Origin: Planctomycetota bacterium
Lineage (GTDB): Bacteria > Planctomycetota > UBA1135 > UBA2386
Assembly (NCBI GenBank): GCA_016235155.1
Contig: JACRLW010000053.1
Location: 62,298 to 126,297, forward strand
DNA length: 64,000 bases
Reading direction: 5' to 3'
Under the pieces are notes generated by a model. The model was not told where the DNA came from. It did not search any database and worked only from the letters and a program-made list of their open reading frames with translations. The number at the start of each line of letters is the position of its first letter. Within the stretch, counting starts at the first letter, position 1. Shown one piece after another: positions 30,261 through 40,105 of this stretch. The position numbers and the translations under genes were made by a program.

Positions 30261-30524
30261 GATCGGCCGGACTCTCGGGGGGGCGCCCGCGAAAGCAAGC
30301 CCCGTGCCGGTAGCAGCGGGGGAGATCGCGGCCTTGGCCGAAGGCGCGGCCGGGGCCATCCTGGTCGCGGCAGCTGCGCTCCTACCGCGGAGCTCGTGAG
30401 TCGGGACCTCGGCTCGGTCGACCTCGCCGGCACCGCTTCGCTGTCAGCGTGTCAGGCGACCCGAGGGCGTGCTGTCAGGATGACACGGGGCCGGCGTTGA
30501 GCATCGGCGCGGTTCGCACCGCGC

Positions 30525-30893
30525 TCACTCTTCCTCCTCGTCCTCGTCCTCATCCTCATCCTCGTCTTCTTCTTCCTCGGCGTCGTCCCAGTCGTCGGCC
30601 TCCTCGTCTTCGTCTTCGTCCTCGTCTTCGTCCTCGTCGTCCTCGACGACTTCCTCTTCGTCGGCCTTCTTGTCGTCCTCTTCGTCGGCGGCTTCCTCGT
30701 CCTCGTCCTCATCGTCGACTTCGTCCGCAGCGTCATCCTCTTCCTCGTACGACGCGAGGATGCGGTCCCAGTCGGAGACCTCGATGGGATTGTTGCAGAC
30801 GAAACAGACTCCGTCGTTGTCGCGGAGGTCATCGATCCGGTCGATCGACTTGTAGACCTCGCCGCATTCCGGGCACCGGATGGCTTTTCCCAT
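30525..30893 (-). CDS. zinc-ribbon protein with long polyacidic Asp/Glu tail
   Basis: MGKAIRCPECGEVY...GVCFVCNNPIE (two CxxC) followed by about 70 residues nearly all D/E. Confidence 0.75.
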   Translation of the reverse strand: MGKAIRCPECGEVYKSIDRIDDLRDNDGVCFVCNNPIEVSDWDRILASYEEEDDAADEVDDEDEDEEAADEEDDKKADEEEVVEDDEDEDEDEDEDEEADDWDDAEEEEDEDEDEDEDEEEE

Positions 30894-31178
30894 GGCAGTG
30901 CGTGGCTCCTGAGTGGTGGTCGTGCGTCGGTGGTGTGCGCCCTAGGGCGGCCTTGGCCCGCAGGCTGGCGGAGCGTCGGGGGACGCGACGAACCGCTGGG
31001 CGTAGGGCCCCGGCAAGCTGAACTACCGCGGTCTCTTCGGTCGTCGCGGGGGCGACGACGCACAACCATCGGTTGCGACCTCGGCTGCGATGGGTTCCTA
31101 CCACGTCACTTTCGGCACGCAAGGGGAGGCTGGGGAAAAAACCTGAGGCGACGCCACCCTCGCGCGGGTCCCTGCCGA

Positions 31179-31192
31179 TAGGGTCCGGCGTG
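31179..31192 (+). promoter_or_regulatory. candidate -10 hexamer TAGGGT 5 nt before GTG
   Basis: TAGGGT-CCGGC-GTG. Confidence 0.35.
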
Positions 31193-31681
31193 GGTCGCAC
31201 GAACTGGATCCTCGTCGCACTGGGCCTCATCGCCTGCCTGGCGCTCACGCTGTTGATGCAGCAGGCGCTCCAGGTCCGCAAGGAACGGGTCGCCGATCCC
31301 GTCGCGACGGAGATCCAGAAAGTGCTCGGCAGTCGCCTCACCGGTGCGGCGCGTTGGCGCATTCGTGACGGCCATGGCGGCGAGAAGACCGGAACGCTGA
31401 CGCTCCAGCCGACGATCGGCCTGCGCGAGGACAACCTCGCGCGCGACGCAGGGGATGTCGTCTGGCGGCGCATGCGGAATCAGATCGGCAGCCTGATCGT
31501 GATCTGCGACGCCGGTCTCGGTGCGGCGAGCGCCTTCGCGGTTCCGCCGCCGTGGGAGCCAGGGCGCCCACTCGTGCGGATCGAGTCGACGGCGGACGGC
31601 GGCAAGGTGCAGGAGCCGCCGCCGCCACGCTCGGGTCCCGCGACTGCGCCGGGAACCGTGCGCCCGTCCGCGCCGCGCTGA
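31190..31681 (+). CDS. membrane-anchored protein of unknown function
   Basis: GTG start; VGRTNWILVALGLIACLALTLLMQQALQVRKERV TM segment. Confidence 0.55.
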   Translation: MGRTNWILVALGLIACLALTLLMQQALQVRKERVADPVATEIQKVLGSRLTGAARWRIRDGHGGEKTGTLTLQPTIGLREDNLARDAGDVVWRRMRNQIGSLIVICDAGLGAASAFAVPPPWEPGRPLVRIESTADGGKVQEPPPPRSGPATAPGTVRPSAPR

Positions 31682-31733
31682 TCCGCCGCCCGACGGAGTT
31701 CGGCACGCGCGATCGCGCCGCCGCTCCGGTTGA

Positions 31734-33707
31734 ATGCCCGCGTTGTTCCTCGTCGCCATCATGCTCGTCGCGCTCGTCGCGGCCGTGCAGGATCCGCAGG
31801 CCGTCATCCATGTCGGCGCGGCCGCGCCGCGCTTGGGTATCGCGCGGGTCGTCGTGCCGTGGCCACGCGGGCGACACCGCGAAGTCCTCGCCCTTCGCGT
31901 CGAGAATGACGTCGCGCCGTGCGTCACGCTGCTGCGGTGGCCCGACGGCTCGGTCGCGGTCTCGCAGGCGCACGCGCGCGTCGCCGTTCCCGGCGCGAGC
32001 GAACGGGAGATCGCGGTCGCGGTCGTTGCGCCCGCGGACCCCCTTCCGGTCGAACCGGCGTTCTCCTTCGACGGACCGATGCCGCTGCGGACGATCCTCG
32101 AGGATGCGTACGGTAGGCGCTTCGTCGCCGAACCGACTCCCGACCCGGCGGGGGCGATCGACGGCGACCTGTCGTCGAAGCGCGTGCGCGTGCGCCGATT
32201 CCGCAGCGTGCACGCGAGGGCCGCGGAGCGGGGCGTCGAGGTCCTGCTCGCGACGCAGATCTGGCTCGTCGAGTTCGCCGGCGAAGCGCGCGCCGAACTC
32301 ACGCTCGTGCTCGACAACGACCCGCGCGACGGCGAACTCGTCGCCGGACCGGTGCGCTTCACGTCGTTCGCGGTCGAGACGACTCGCGGCGACGTCGAAC
32401 TGTCCGTCCGTCATTCCGCGGTCCAGCGGATCCGCCCCGCGGTCGTGGTGCCCGACGGCACGACGCGTCAGGAGTTGATCGGCCCAGCCGAGTTGCCGTA
32501 CCTCGGTGATCGCTCGGGCAAGACCTTCCGCATCGACCTCGTCCTCAGGTCTGCCGAGCCAGACGCCGTCCGCGACGCACGCGTGGCGCCGTCGACGCCG
32601 ATCGTCGCGTTTCCCGATCTCGGCTACGTGCGCTCGACGCGGGCCTTCGGTGCGTTCGGCGGGCCGGCCCCGCGCTCGACCGCGCTCGAGCCGGACCCCC
32701 GCGATCGCCTGATCGCATGGCAGGACCGCAACGGCCGCGCCGGTCCATTTGCGCCCTTCGGCGACGTGCTCGATCCGTTGCGCGATCCGTCGCGCACGGC
32801 GCCCGCGGCGTTGCACGACGTGTTGCGCTGGCGATCCGTCGCGTTGCTCGACTTCGCGATGCTCGCGGTGTCGCAGCAGACCCTGCGACCGACGCCGGGC
32901 AACGTCGCGCGCGAACCTGAAGGGTTCGAACACCTGCGTGTGGGCCTCGGCCCGCGTGCGACGAGGCGACCGCACGGCTGGTGGCCGCTCGAGTACGAGT
33001 CGCTCGGCGTCGAGCTGCTCTACGACGCGTTCTGGCTCACCGGTGATCCGCTGGCACGCCGCGAACTCGCACGCATCGGTACGGCGTTGCCCGCGATCCT
33101 CAGGGCGGCGCCGTTCCGGACCTCTCGCGGCGAAGGACTCGCTCTGCGCTCAGGTGCCTTGATCGCGCGGGCGACGAACGACGCCGCCCTGCTCGCGGTG
33201 CTCGTCGACCACGCGAGGGCTTCGATCGTGCCGGCGATCGCCGCGGCGCCGCGCGGAACCTGTTTCCCGCAACCACCGCATCGACGGGTGTTCGGCGAGC
33301 CCGAGTCGTTCGACGCCGGCGAGCAGATGGCGTTGCTCGCGCTCGGCCTCGCCGCGCTCGGCGACGCCGCCGACGCCGCCGACCTGCGCGCGGCCGCGGT
33401 CGACGTCGCCGTCCGCATCGCGCGCGACGCTTGGATCGACGGGAGCGGGCCGGCGGCATGGGTTGCGGCGCGCGACTCTCGGGTTCGCGCGGCGCCGCGA
33501 ACCGAGGCGGAACGCGCTGGTCTTTGCGGCGCGTTGTGCAGTGCGTTCGTCATCGCCCATGGGATCGCGGAGTCCGAGGACGACAGGAGACTCCTCGCGC
33601 GACGGGTCGAAGAGTTGGTCCAGGATCCCGCGGTGCCGCCGAGAGAAGCGGTTCTCCAGGATCCGTGGTTCCAACTCGTGTTCGACCGACGGCCGCCGAT
33701 CCGGTGA
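31734..33707 (+). CDS. secreted protein, possibly PcRGLX-like (exo-rhamnogalacturonan lyase family)
   Basis: Signal peptide; N-terminal ARVVVPWPRGRHREVLALRVENDVAPCVTLLRWPDGSVAVSQ resembling RIFT-barrel start; family call tentative. Confidence 0.6.
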   Translation: MPALFLVAIMLVALVAAVQDPQAVIHVGAAAPRLGIARVVVPWPRGRHREVLALRVENDVAPCVTLLRWPDGSVAVSQAHARVAVPGASEREIAVAVVAPADPLPVEPAFSFDGPMPLRTILEDAYGRRFVAEPTPDPAGAIDGDLSSKRVRVRRFRSVHARAAERGVEVLLATQIWLVEFAGEARAELTLVLDNDPRDGELVAGPVRFTSFAVETTRGDVELSVRHSAVQRIRPAVVVPDGTTRQELIGPAELPYLGDRSGKTFRIDLVLRSAEPDAVRDARVAPSTPIVAFPDLGYVRSTRAFGAFGGPAPRSTALEPDPRDRLIAWQDRNGRAGPFAPFGDVLDPLRDPSRTAPAALHDVLRWRSVALLDFAMLAVSQQTLRPTPGNVAREPEGFEHLRVGLGPRATRRPHGWWPLEYESLGVELLYDAFWLTGDPLARRELARIGTALPAILRAAPFRTSRGEGLALRSGALIARATNDAALLAVLVDHARASIVPAIAAAPRGTCFPQPPHRRVFGEPESFDAGEQMALLALGLAALGDAADAADLRAAAVDVAVRIARDAWIDGSGPAAWVAARDSRVRAAPRTEAERAGLCGALCSAFVIAHGIAESEDDRRLLARRVEELVQDPAVPPREAVLQDPWFQLVFDRRPPIR

Positions 33708-35437
33708 GCTGCATCGTCTACACCTTCGCAACGGCGCCGGACCTCGATCCGCTGCCGGATGCGGCACCTTGGCCGGTGCTCGCGCGGCAATTGCCGCGGC
33801 AGTTGGTCGTCTGCCTGAACGGTGAAGCCGATCGCGGGGCTCGGTTCGTCCCGCTGATCGGGGTGATGGATGGTCGGCGTCGCTTTCTCGAGCCGGTCGG
33901 GCCGATGCCGCGCGAGTTCCTCCAACGGATCGCCGTCGAGGGTTCGACGGGATTCGTCGTCGCGGGCGAACTCGACGCCGACCGTCTCGTGGTCCACGTC
34001 TACGAGAAGCCGGGCTTCGGCGAACGGCTCGAACTCGCGCTCACGTTCGATCCCCGCGAACCATGGTCGGCGATGCGTCGCGCGGCCTTCGAGATCGGCG
34101 AGGCCTTCGGCGTGCGGGATCCACGTCACGGCGCGCCGCCGCTCGGTGGCTTCGCGTTGGCGCGTTGGTTCGAGGCACGCGACGCGTTGCTCGGGCTCGA
34201 GGCGAAACTCGTCGGCGTCGACGCGCGGCGTGCGATCGAGGCGGTCCGTGTCGCCCTCGAAGCGGCGCCCGCTGTCCGAGAGGTCCAAGAGGTCTTTCGC
34301 GATGTCGTGCGGCAGGTGGCGCGCAACGGCCTGCTCGACACCCAGGCCGCGCGCGAGATCGAGACGGCGCTCTATGCCACCGCGGCCCCGCTGGAACTCG
34401 TCGCGGATGCGGCGCGCCACGTCGAGGGGTCGCTCGGTCCCGGCACGGCCGGCGACCTCTGGCAGCGCGTTGCGCTCGGTTCGATCGACGACGCCGGGAC
34501 CCTCGCCGAGGCCTCGTCGTCGCTGTTCACCGCCGGTCGGGTCGAACTCGTGCGAGATCTGCTGCGCAGCGCGGTCGAGCGGGGATGCCGCGATCCGAAC
34601 CTCCGCGCACAACTCGCGGCGGTGGAGGACGTCGGCGGCGATCCACTGCGTCGCGATCACCTGCTCGGCGAGCTGTGGAACGAATCGGCCAAGGGACTGC
34701 CGCCGCGCGTCGCACGACTCGTCGCGTCGTGGCTCGTCGATCGTGACCATGCGGCGGAGGCGCTCGCGTTGATCGAGCGATCGTCGGATTCGGGAACGGC
34801 CGTGCCGGGGATCTGGCTCGAGCGGGGTCGTGCGCTGGTGGCGCTCGGTCGCGTCGACGATGCGCAAGAGGCTCTCGAACGATCGCTCGCGCTCGGGCCG
34901 AGCCCGGAGGCCGGTGCGGAGTGCCGCCGCCTCCTCGCGTTGTGCGCGACCGGCGAGCTCGTGCCGATGCTGCTGTCGATCGAGCGCCTGCTCCACGCCG
35001 GTGATCGCGCGATGGCGCTCGATCACGCGCGCCGACTCGTGCGCCGTCACGGGCGGGTTCCCGAAGCTTGGGTGATGCTGGGTGTCACGCGCCATGCGAT
35101 CGGACATCGGCGGCGGGCCTTGCGCGCGTTCCGGCGCGCGCTCGCTCTCGATCCCCGGTCGGCTGACGCGCACGGGAGGATCGGCGCATCGCTCGTCGAA
35201 CGCGGCCGTCCCGAGGAAGGGCTCACGCATTTGCGCCACGCCGTCGAACTCTCGCCCCACGACCCCGGCAACTGGCTCCATCTCGCCATGGCGCTGGCGA
35301 TGCTCGGCCGCCGCGACGAAGCGCTCGCGGCCGTGTCGCGCGCGGAGAAGGAAGGTGCAACGGCCGAAGAAGTTTCGAGAGCCACCCACGCCATCGGTCC
35401 GAGCCTCGGTTCAAGTTCTCTCGACGGCGCGGAGTGA
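33704..35437 (+). CDS. TPR-containing protein
   Basis: GTGA overlap with upstream gene; repeats PEAWVMLGVTRHAIGHRRRALRAFRRALALDPRSADAHGRIGASLVERGRPEEGLTHLRHAVELSPHDPGNWLHLA. Confidence 0.8.
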   Translation: MSCIVYTFATAPDLDPLPDAAPWPVLARQLPRQLVVCLNGEADRGARFVPLIGVMDGRRRFLEPVGPMPREFLQRIAVEGSTGFVVAGELDADRLVVHVYEKPGFGERLELALTFDPREPWSAMRRAAFEIGEAFGVRDPRHGAPPLGGFALARWFEARDALLGLEAKLVGVDARRAIEAVRVALEAAPAVREVQEVFRDVVRQVARNGLLDTQAAREIETALYATAAPLELVADAARHVEGSLGPGTAGDLWQRVALGSIDDAGTLAEASSSLFTAGRVELVRDLLRSAVERGCRDPNLRAQLAAVEDVGGDPLRRDHLLGELWNESAKGLPPRVARLVASWLVDRDHAAEALALIERSSDSGTAVPGIWLERGRALVALGRVDDAQEALERSLALGPSPEAGAECRRLLALCATGELVPMLLSIERLLHAGDRAMALDHARRLVRRHGRVPEAWVMLGVTRHAIGHRRRALRAFRRALALDPRSADAHGRIGASLVERGRPEEGLTHLRHAVELSPHDPGNWLHLAMALAMLGRRDEALAAVSRAEKEGATAEEVSRATHAIGPSLGSSSLDGAE

Positions 35438-35727
35438 TCTGCAGCCCGCGGCGCGGCACCACGGGTGGCGATGCGTCGAGCCGGATTCGCCGAACCTCGC
35501 CGAGGGAACGCGCTGTGGTCCGGATCCGTCCAAGTCCAGGATCCCGGCAATCGGCACGCAACAGCCTTGGCGAGGGTGGCTCGATCGCCTACCCCGACAG
35601 GCGGCGGAATCGCGACTTCCGGTCACGTTCCACGCTGCGCAACACGAACTAGGCTGTCCATGGCAAACTCCGAGGCCGGGGCTCCTGCACTCTCCAACCC
35701 CGGCAACTCTCCAAGCCGACCCCCTCT

Positions 35728-37437
35728 GTGACGAATCTCGCCATGCGCTCGCTCCTCACGACAGTGTCTGCGTTCGCGGCGTTGAGCTTGCCGCTCGCCG
35801 CTCAGACCACATTCCAGCGACTCGACGGCCTCGGTGCCGACAACGCCTACGGACGCTCGGTCGCTTCGATCGGCGACATCAATGGCGACCAGTTCGACGA
35901 CTTCATGGTCGGCGCGGATTGGGTCGACTCGAACTCGCAGAACAGCGGCACGGTCTACGTCTACTCCGGCGCGACGCGCAGTCTGCTGTTCTCGATCGAC
36001 GGCGATTCGATCGGCGACTTCTTCGGCTTCAGTGTCGCGGGCGGCGGCGACGTCGACGGCGACGGTGTTCCCGATCTCATCGTCGGCGCCTACGGCGATG
36101 AGCCGCTCAACAACCTCGACACCGGAGCGGTCTATGTCTTCTCGGGTCGCACGCAGGCCCTGATCCATCAGTTCCAGGGAGCCGGGATCGAGTCTCGCCT
36201 CGGCTACAGCGTCGGGGGTGCAGGCGACGTCAACGCGGACGGCTACGCGGACATCATCGGCGGTGCGTACTCCGACAACACCGCGGCGGGTGCCGCGGGA
36301 CAGGCGATCGTCTGGTCGGGCAAGGACGGCAGCGTGCTGTGGACTTTCAACGGCCTGCTCGCCGGCCACTACCTCGGCTTCGGTGTGGACGGCGCCGGCG
36401 ACGTCGATCGCGACGGCTTCGACGACCTGATCGTCGGAGCAGTCGGTGACCCCGCGAACGGATTCCTCTCGGGCACCGCGTTGATCTACTCGGGCCGCAC
36501 CGGCGCGCAGAGCTGGCGATTCGACGGCCAAGGCCAGGACCTCCAGGGTGCGAGCGTCGCCGGCGCGGGCGATGTCGACGGCGACGGCCACGCGGACGTC
36601 ATCGTCGGCGCGCCCTTCGCCGACGACGGCGGGCTCGACTTCGGTTCGGCACGCGTCTACTCGGGTCGCACGGGTGCCTTGCTCTACACGCTGACGCACG
36701 GCTCGGTGCCGGGTCTGTTGTTCGGCTATCCGGTCGCCGCAGCGGGCGACGTCGACGGCGACGGTCGCGCGGACGTGATGGTCACCGCGTTGCTGGGAAC
36801 GGTGGGCGCGACGCCGGTGACCGGTGGCGTGTACGTCTACTCGGGTGCGACCGGCGGACTGATCCAGTCGCTCGGCCTCGGCGGCATCGCCGACGCCTTC
36901 GGTTGGGGTCTCGCGAGCGCGGGCGACGTCGATCGCGACGGCTTCGCGGAGATCCTCGTCGGTGCTCCCTTCGCCGACTTCACCGGCGCACAGGCCGGTT
37001 CGGCCTACGTCATCGACCTCAACAACGTCGGCACGCCGCCGCGCTGCTACGAGTTCGGAAAAGCCTGCCCGGGCAGCAACGGCAAGCTCCCGCACATCGG
37101 CTATCGCGGACGTCCAGGGCTCGGCGAGACACTCGAGATCACGCTGCGTGGCGCCCTCTCCAACGCGCCGGTCGTGATCAACCTCGGCCAGGTCGCGAAC
37201 CTGCCGCTCGATCCCTACGGCTTCACGAACTGCACGCTCTACGCGACGAACGACGGCTTCGTGGTCGTCCGCCAGGCCGATCCGCTCGGGCTCTTGAACT
37301 TCGATCCGCTCGTCGTTCCGAACAGCCCGATCTTCATCGGCCAGTCGATCTTCGCGCAGTGGATCTGTCTCGACCCGCTCGCGAATCCGGCCGGCTACGC
37401 GTTCTCGAACGCGATGGAGTTCGCGTTCGGCAACTGA
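35728..37437 (+). CDS. secreted integrin-alpha-like FG-GAP repeat protein with shared C-terminal module
   Basis: Repeats GFSVAGGGDVDGDGVPDLIVGAYGDEPLNN...GAVYVFSGRT; C-terminus CPGSNGKLPHIGYRGRPGLGETLEITL...SNAMEFAFG. Confidence 0.9.
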   Translation: MTNLAMRSLLTTVSAFAALSLPLAAQTTFQRLDGLGADNAYGRSVASIGDINGDQFDDFMVGADWVDSNSQNSGTVYVYSGATRSLLFSIDGDSIGDFFGFSVAGGGDVDGDGVPDLIVGAYGDEPLNNLDTGAVYVFSGRTQALIHQFQGAGIESRLGYSVGGAGDVNADGYADIIGGAYSDNTAAGAAGQAIVWSGKDGSVLWTFNGLLAGHYLGFGVDGAGDVDRDGFDDLIVGAVGDPANGFLSGTALIYSGRTGAQSWRFDGQGQDLQGASVAGAGDVDGDGHADVIVGAPFADDGGLDFGSARVYSGRTGALLYTLTHGSVPGLLFGYPVAAAGDVDGDGRADVMVTALLGTVGATPVTGGVYVYSGATGGLIQSLGLGGIADAFGWGLASAGDVDRDGFAEILVGAPFADFTGAQAGSAYVIDLNNVGTPPRCYEFGKACPGSNGKLPHIGYRGRPGLGETLEITLRGALSNAPVVINLGQVANLPLDPYGFTNCTLYATNDGFVVVRQADPLGLLNFDPLVVPNSPIFIGQSIFAQWICLDPLANPAGYAFSNAMEFAFGN

Positions 37438-37504
37438 GCTTCGTCGACGACGCGTCGGGGGCCCGGATTCCGTGCGCGCGCTACGCTCCGCGCGCACGAC
37501 GCAC

Positions 37505-38707
37505 ATGGATCCGACCATCGACGACCCTCTGCTCGCCTGGCGCTCGGAGTTCCCGATCGTCGAGCGGACGAACTACCAGATCAGCAACTCGCTCGGCGCG
37601 ATGCCGCGCCGCGCCCGTGCGCGCCTGACGGAGTACGCGGACTCGTGGGAGGAGCAGGGGGTGCGCGCATGGGGCGATCGCTGGTGGAACCTCCAGTTCG
37701 AGTTCGCCGCCGAGATCGAGAAGATCCTCGGCGTCGCGCCGCGCACGGTGTCGATGCACCAGAACGTGGCGATGGCGTCACAGGCGATCCTGTCCTGCTT
37801 CGACTTCGCCGCGCCGCGCAACCGCATCGTCTACAGCGAACTGAACTTCCCGTCCGTGATGTACCTGTACGAGCAACAGGTCCGTCACGGCGCGGAGATC
37901 GTGCGCGTGCCGTCGGATGACGGCATCACGATCGACACGCAGCGCATGGTCGACGCGATCGACGAGCGCACGCTGCTGGTCCCGATCAGTCACGTCCTGT
38001 TCCGCAGCGGCTACGTGCAGGACGTGCGCGCGATCGTCGCGAAGGCACGCCGCGTCGGTGCGTTCGTCGTCCTCGACGTGTTCCAGTCGATCGGAGCACT
38101 CCCGCTCACGCTCGCGGACCAGGGTGTGCACGCGGTGGTCGGCGGCGCACTCAAGTACCTGTGCGGCGGTCCGGGCAACTGCTTCCTCTACGTCCATGAA
38201 GACGAGCGACGTTCGCTACGCCCGGGCTTCACGGGCTGGGCGGCCCACAAGGACCCCTTCGCGTTCTCGACCGCGGGCCAGGACTTCCGCGACGACGGCG
38301 GCCGCTTCCTCAACGGCACGCCGAACGTGCCGGCCCTGTTCGCCGGCATCGAAGGCGTGCGCATCGTCGCCGAGATCGGTCCGACGGCGATCCGACAGAA
38401 GAGCCTGCGCATGACCAAGAAGATGATCGAGCGCTGCGACCGACACGGCTTCACGCTCCGCTCGCCACGCCCCGCGGAGCAGCGCGGCAACCACGTCTCC
38501 GTCGACGTTCCGCACGGCTACGAGGTCTGCCAGGCCCTCAACGCGCGCGACGTCGTCTGCGACTACCGACCGGGCGCCGGAATCCGCTTCTCGCCGCACT
38601 TCTACACGCGCGACGCCGAGGCAGTCGCCGCGGTGGACGCGGTCGCCGAGATCATCGAGTCGGGCGCCCATCGGCCATGGATCGGTCAGCCGAAGAAGCC
38701 CGGCTGA
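37505..38707 (+). CDS. kynureninase-like PLP-dependent (class V aminotransferase fold) enzyme
   Basis: TNYQISNSLGAMPRRARARLTEYADSWEEQGVRAWG...GGALKYLCGGPGNCFLYVHED...FLNGTPNVPALFAGIEG. Confidence 0.8.
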   Translation: MDPTIDDPLLAWRSEFPIVERTNYQISNSLGAMPRRARARLTEYADSWEEQGVRAWGDRWWNLQFEFAAEIEKILGVAPRTVSMHQNVAMASQAILSCFDFAAPRNRIVYSELNFPSVMYLYEQQVRHGAEIVRVPSDDGITIDTQRMVDAIDERTLLVPISHVLFRSGYVQDVRAIVAKARRVGAFVVLDVFQSIGALPLTLADQGVHAVVGGALKYLCGGPGNCFLYVHEDERRSLRPGFTGWAAHKDPFAFSTAGQDFRDDGGRFLNGTPNVPALFAGIEGVRIVAEIGPTAIRQKSLRMTKKMIERCDRHGFTLRSPRPAEQRGNHVSVDVPHGYEVCQALNARDVVCDYRPGAGIRFSPHFYTRDAEAVAAVDAVAEIIESGAHRPWIGQPKKPG

Positions 38708-39064
38708 GGCGACTTCCCCGGTCCGACGCCGTCGCTAGAATCCGCCCCGTTCCCGGTCGTGCGAAGCGACGGCAGGGACCCGCGATGCGGGGCCTTCCCA
38801 TCCGATCCGCCGAGATGGACGACACGAGCCAAGATCACGACCGACGTCGCATGGATCCCGATCCGTGCAGCCGAGAGTCGGGCGCCGGACCGGGCAGCGC
38901 CGAAACCACGACCTTCCGGGAGCGCGCTTGGCGGCGACGCGCACCCTTCGTTCGCAGTGCGGGTGATCCGGCGCGTGCCCGATCCCCGGCGAGCCGCGCG
39001 GACCGGGTCGAAGCGGACATCGTGCCGCTCGGCGATCGCGGTCCATCCCTCGCGAGAAAGACCC

Positions 39065-39430
39065 ATGGGAAAGCGACTCTTCGTCGGCAACCTCTCCTAC
39101 GACACGACTGAAGACACCCTGCTCGAGCACTTCCAGAAGGACGGGCGGCAGGTGGCGAGCTGCAAGATCATGACGGACCGCGACACCGGCCGTTCGCGCG
39201 GCTTCGCGTTCGTCGAGTTCGCGACCGACGAGGAGGCGGCCGCAGCGATCACCGCGATGAACGGCGTCGAAATCGACGGCCGGCCGATGCGCGTGAACGA
39301 AGCCCAGGATCGTCCCGCGCGTCCCGCAGGTGGCGGCGGTGGTGGCGGCGGCGGTGGCCGGCGCGGCGGTGGCGGTGGTGGCGGCGGCGGACATCGCGAT
39401 CGCGGTAGCCGCGACTCCGAGAAGTGGTGA
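39065..39430 (+). CDS. RRM RNA-binding protein with glycine-rich C-terminus
   Basis: KRLFVGNLSYDTTEDTLLEHFQKDG...GRSRGFAFVEFATDEEAAAAITAMNG (RNP1/RNP2), Gly/Arg tail. Confidence 0.95.
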   Translation: MGKRLFVGNLSYDTTEDTLLEHFQKDGRQVASCKIMTDRDTGRSRGFAFVEFATDEEAAAAITAMNGVEIDGRPMRVNEAQDRPARPAGGGGGGGGGGRRGGGGGGGGGHRDRGSRDSEKW

Positions 39431-39444
39431 CCGCCGCGCGCGCG

Positions 39445-39463
39445 TAGCATCGCGCCGCCGATG
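39445..39463 (+). promoter_or_regulatory. candidate -10 hexamer TAGCAT 10 nt before ATG of kynB
   Basis: TAGCAT-CGCGCCGCCG-ATG. Confidence 0.4.
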
Positions 39464-40105
39464 ACTCGCCGCATCTGGGACATCTCCGAGCCGATCTCGC
39501 CCGCGACCGCCGTCTTCCCCGGCGACACACCCTTCTCTTCGGAGTGGGTGCTTCGCATGGATGCCGGCGCTTCGTGCAACGTGTCGACGATCCGGATGTC
39601 CGCGCATTGCGGCACCCACACCGACGCACCCTTGCACTTCGCCTCGGGCGCGCCGTCGATCGCCGAGGTCGGTCTCGAGCGCTACGTCGGGCCGTGCCGC
39701 GTGATCGCGGTCGCGGGTCGTGGTGATCCGCCGCTCGTCCCGGCCGAAGCGTTGGGCGACCGAGAGCTGCGCGGCGCCGAGCGCGTGCTGCTGAAGACCC
39801 GCGATCGCCACGACCACACGGTCTTCGTGCCGGCGTTCACCGCTCTCGGGCCCGACGCCGCGCGCCGGCTCGCGCAGGCCGGGGTGAAGCTCGTCGGTCT
39901 CGACACGCCGAGCATGGATCACGCGACGTCGAAGGAACTCGCCGCGCATCACGTGCTGTTCACGGGCGGCGTCGCGATCCTCGAGAACCTCGATCTGTCC
40001 GCCGTGCCGCCCGGCGACTACGAACTGATCGCGTTGCCGCTGCGGATCGTCGGCGGCGACTCGTCTCCCGTACGCGCGATCCTGCGTGAGTTGCCCGAGC
40101 GATGA
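39461..40105 (+). CDS. kynB: kynurenine formamidase/cyclase-family protein
   Basis: WDISEPISPATAVFPGDTPFSSEW...MSAHCGTHTDAPLHFASGAPSIAEVGLERYVGPCRVI...LVGLDTPSMD. Confidence 0.8.
   Translation: MTRRIWDISEPISPATAVFPGDTPFSSEWVLRMDAGASCNVSTIRMSAHCGTHTDAPLHFASGAPSIAEVGLERYVGPCRVIAVAGRGDPPLVPAEALGDRELRGAERVLLKTRDRHDHTVFVPAFTALGPDAARRLAQAGVKLVGLDTPSMDHATSKELAAHHVLFTGGVAILENLDLSAVPPGDYELIALPLRIVGGDSSPVRAILRELPER

Noticed and set aside
35640-35727. Imperfect repeat (gcactctccaaccccg / gcaactctccaagccg) upstream of the FG-GAP gene
   Set aside because: Too short and imperfect to distinguish from chance
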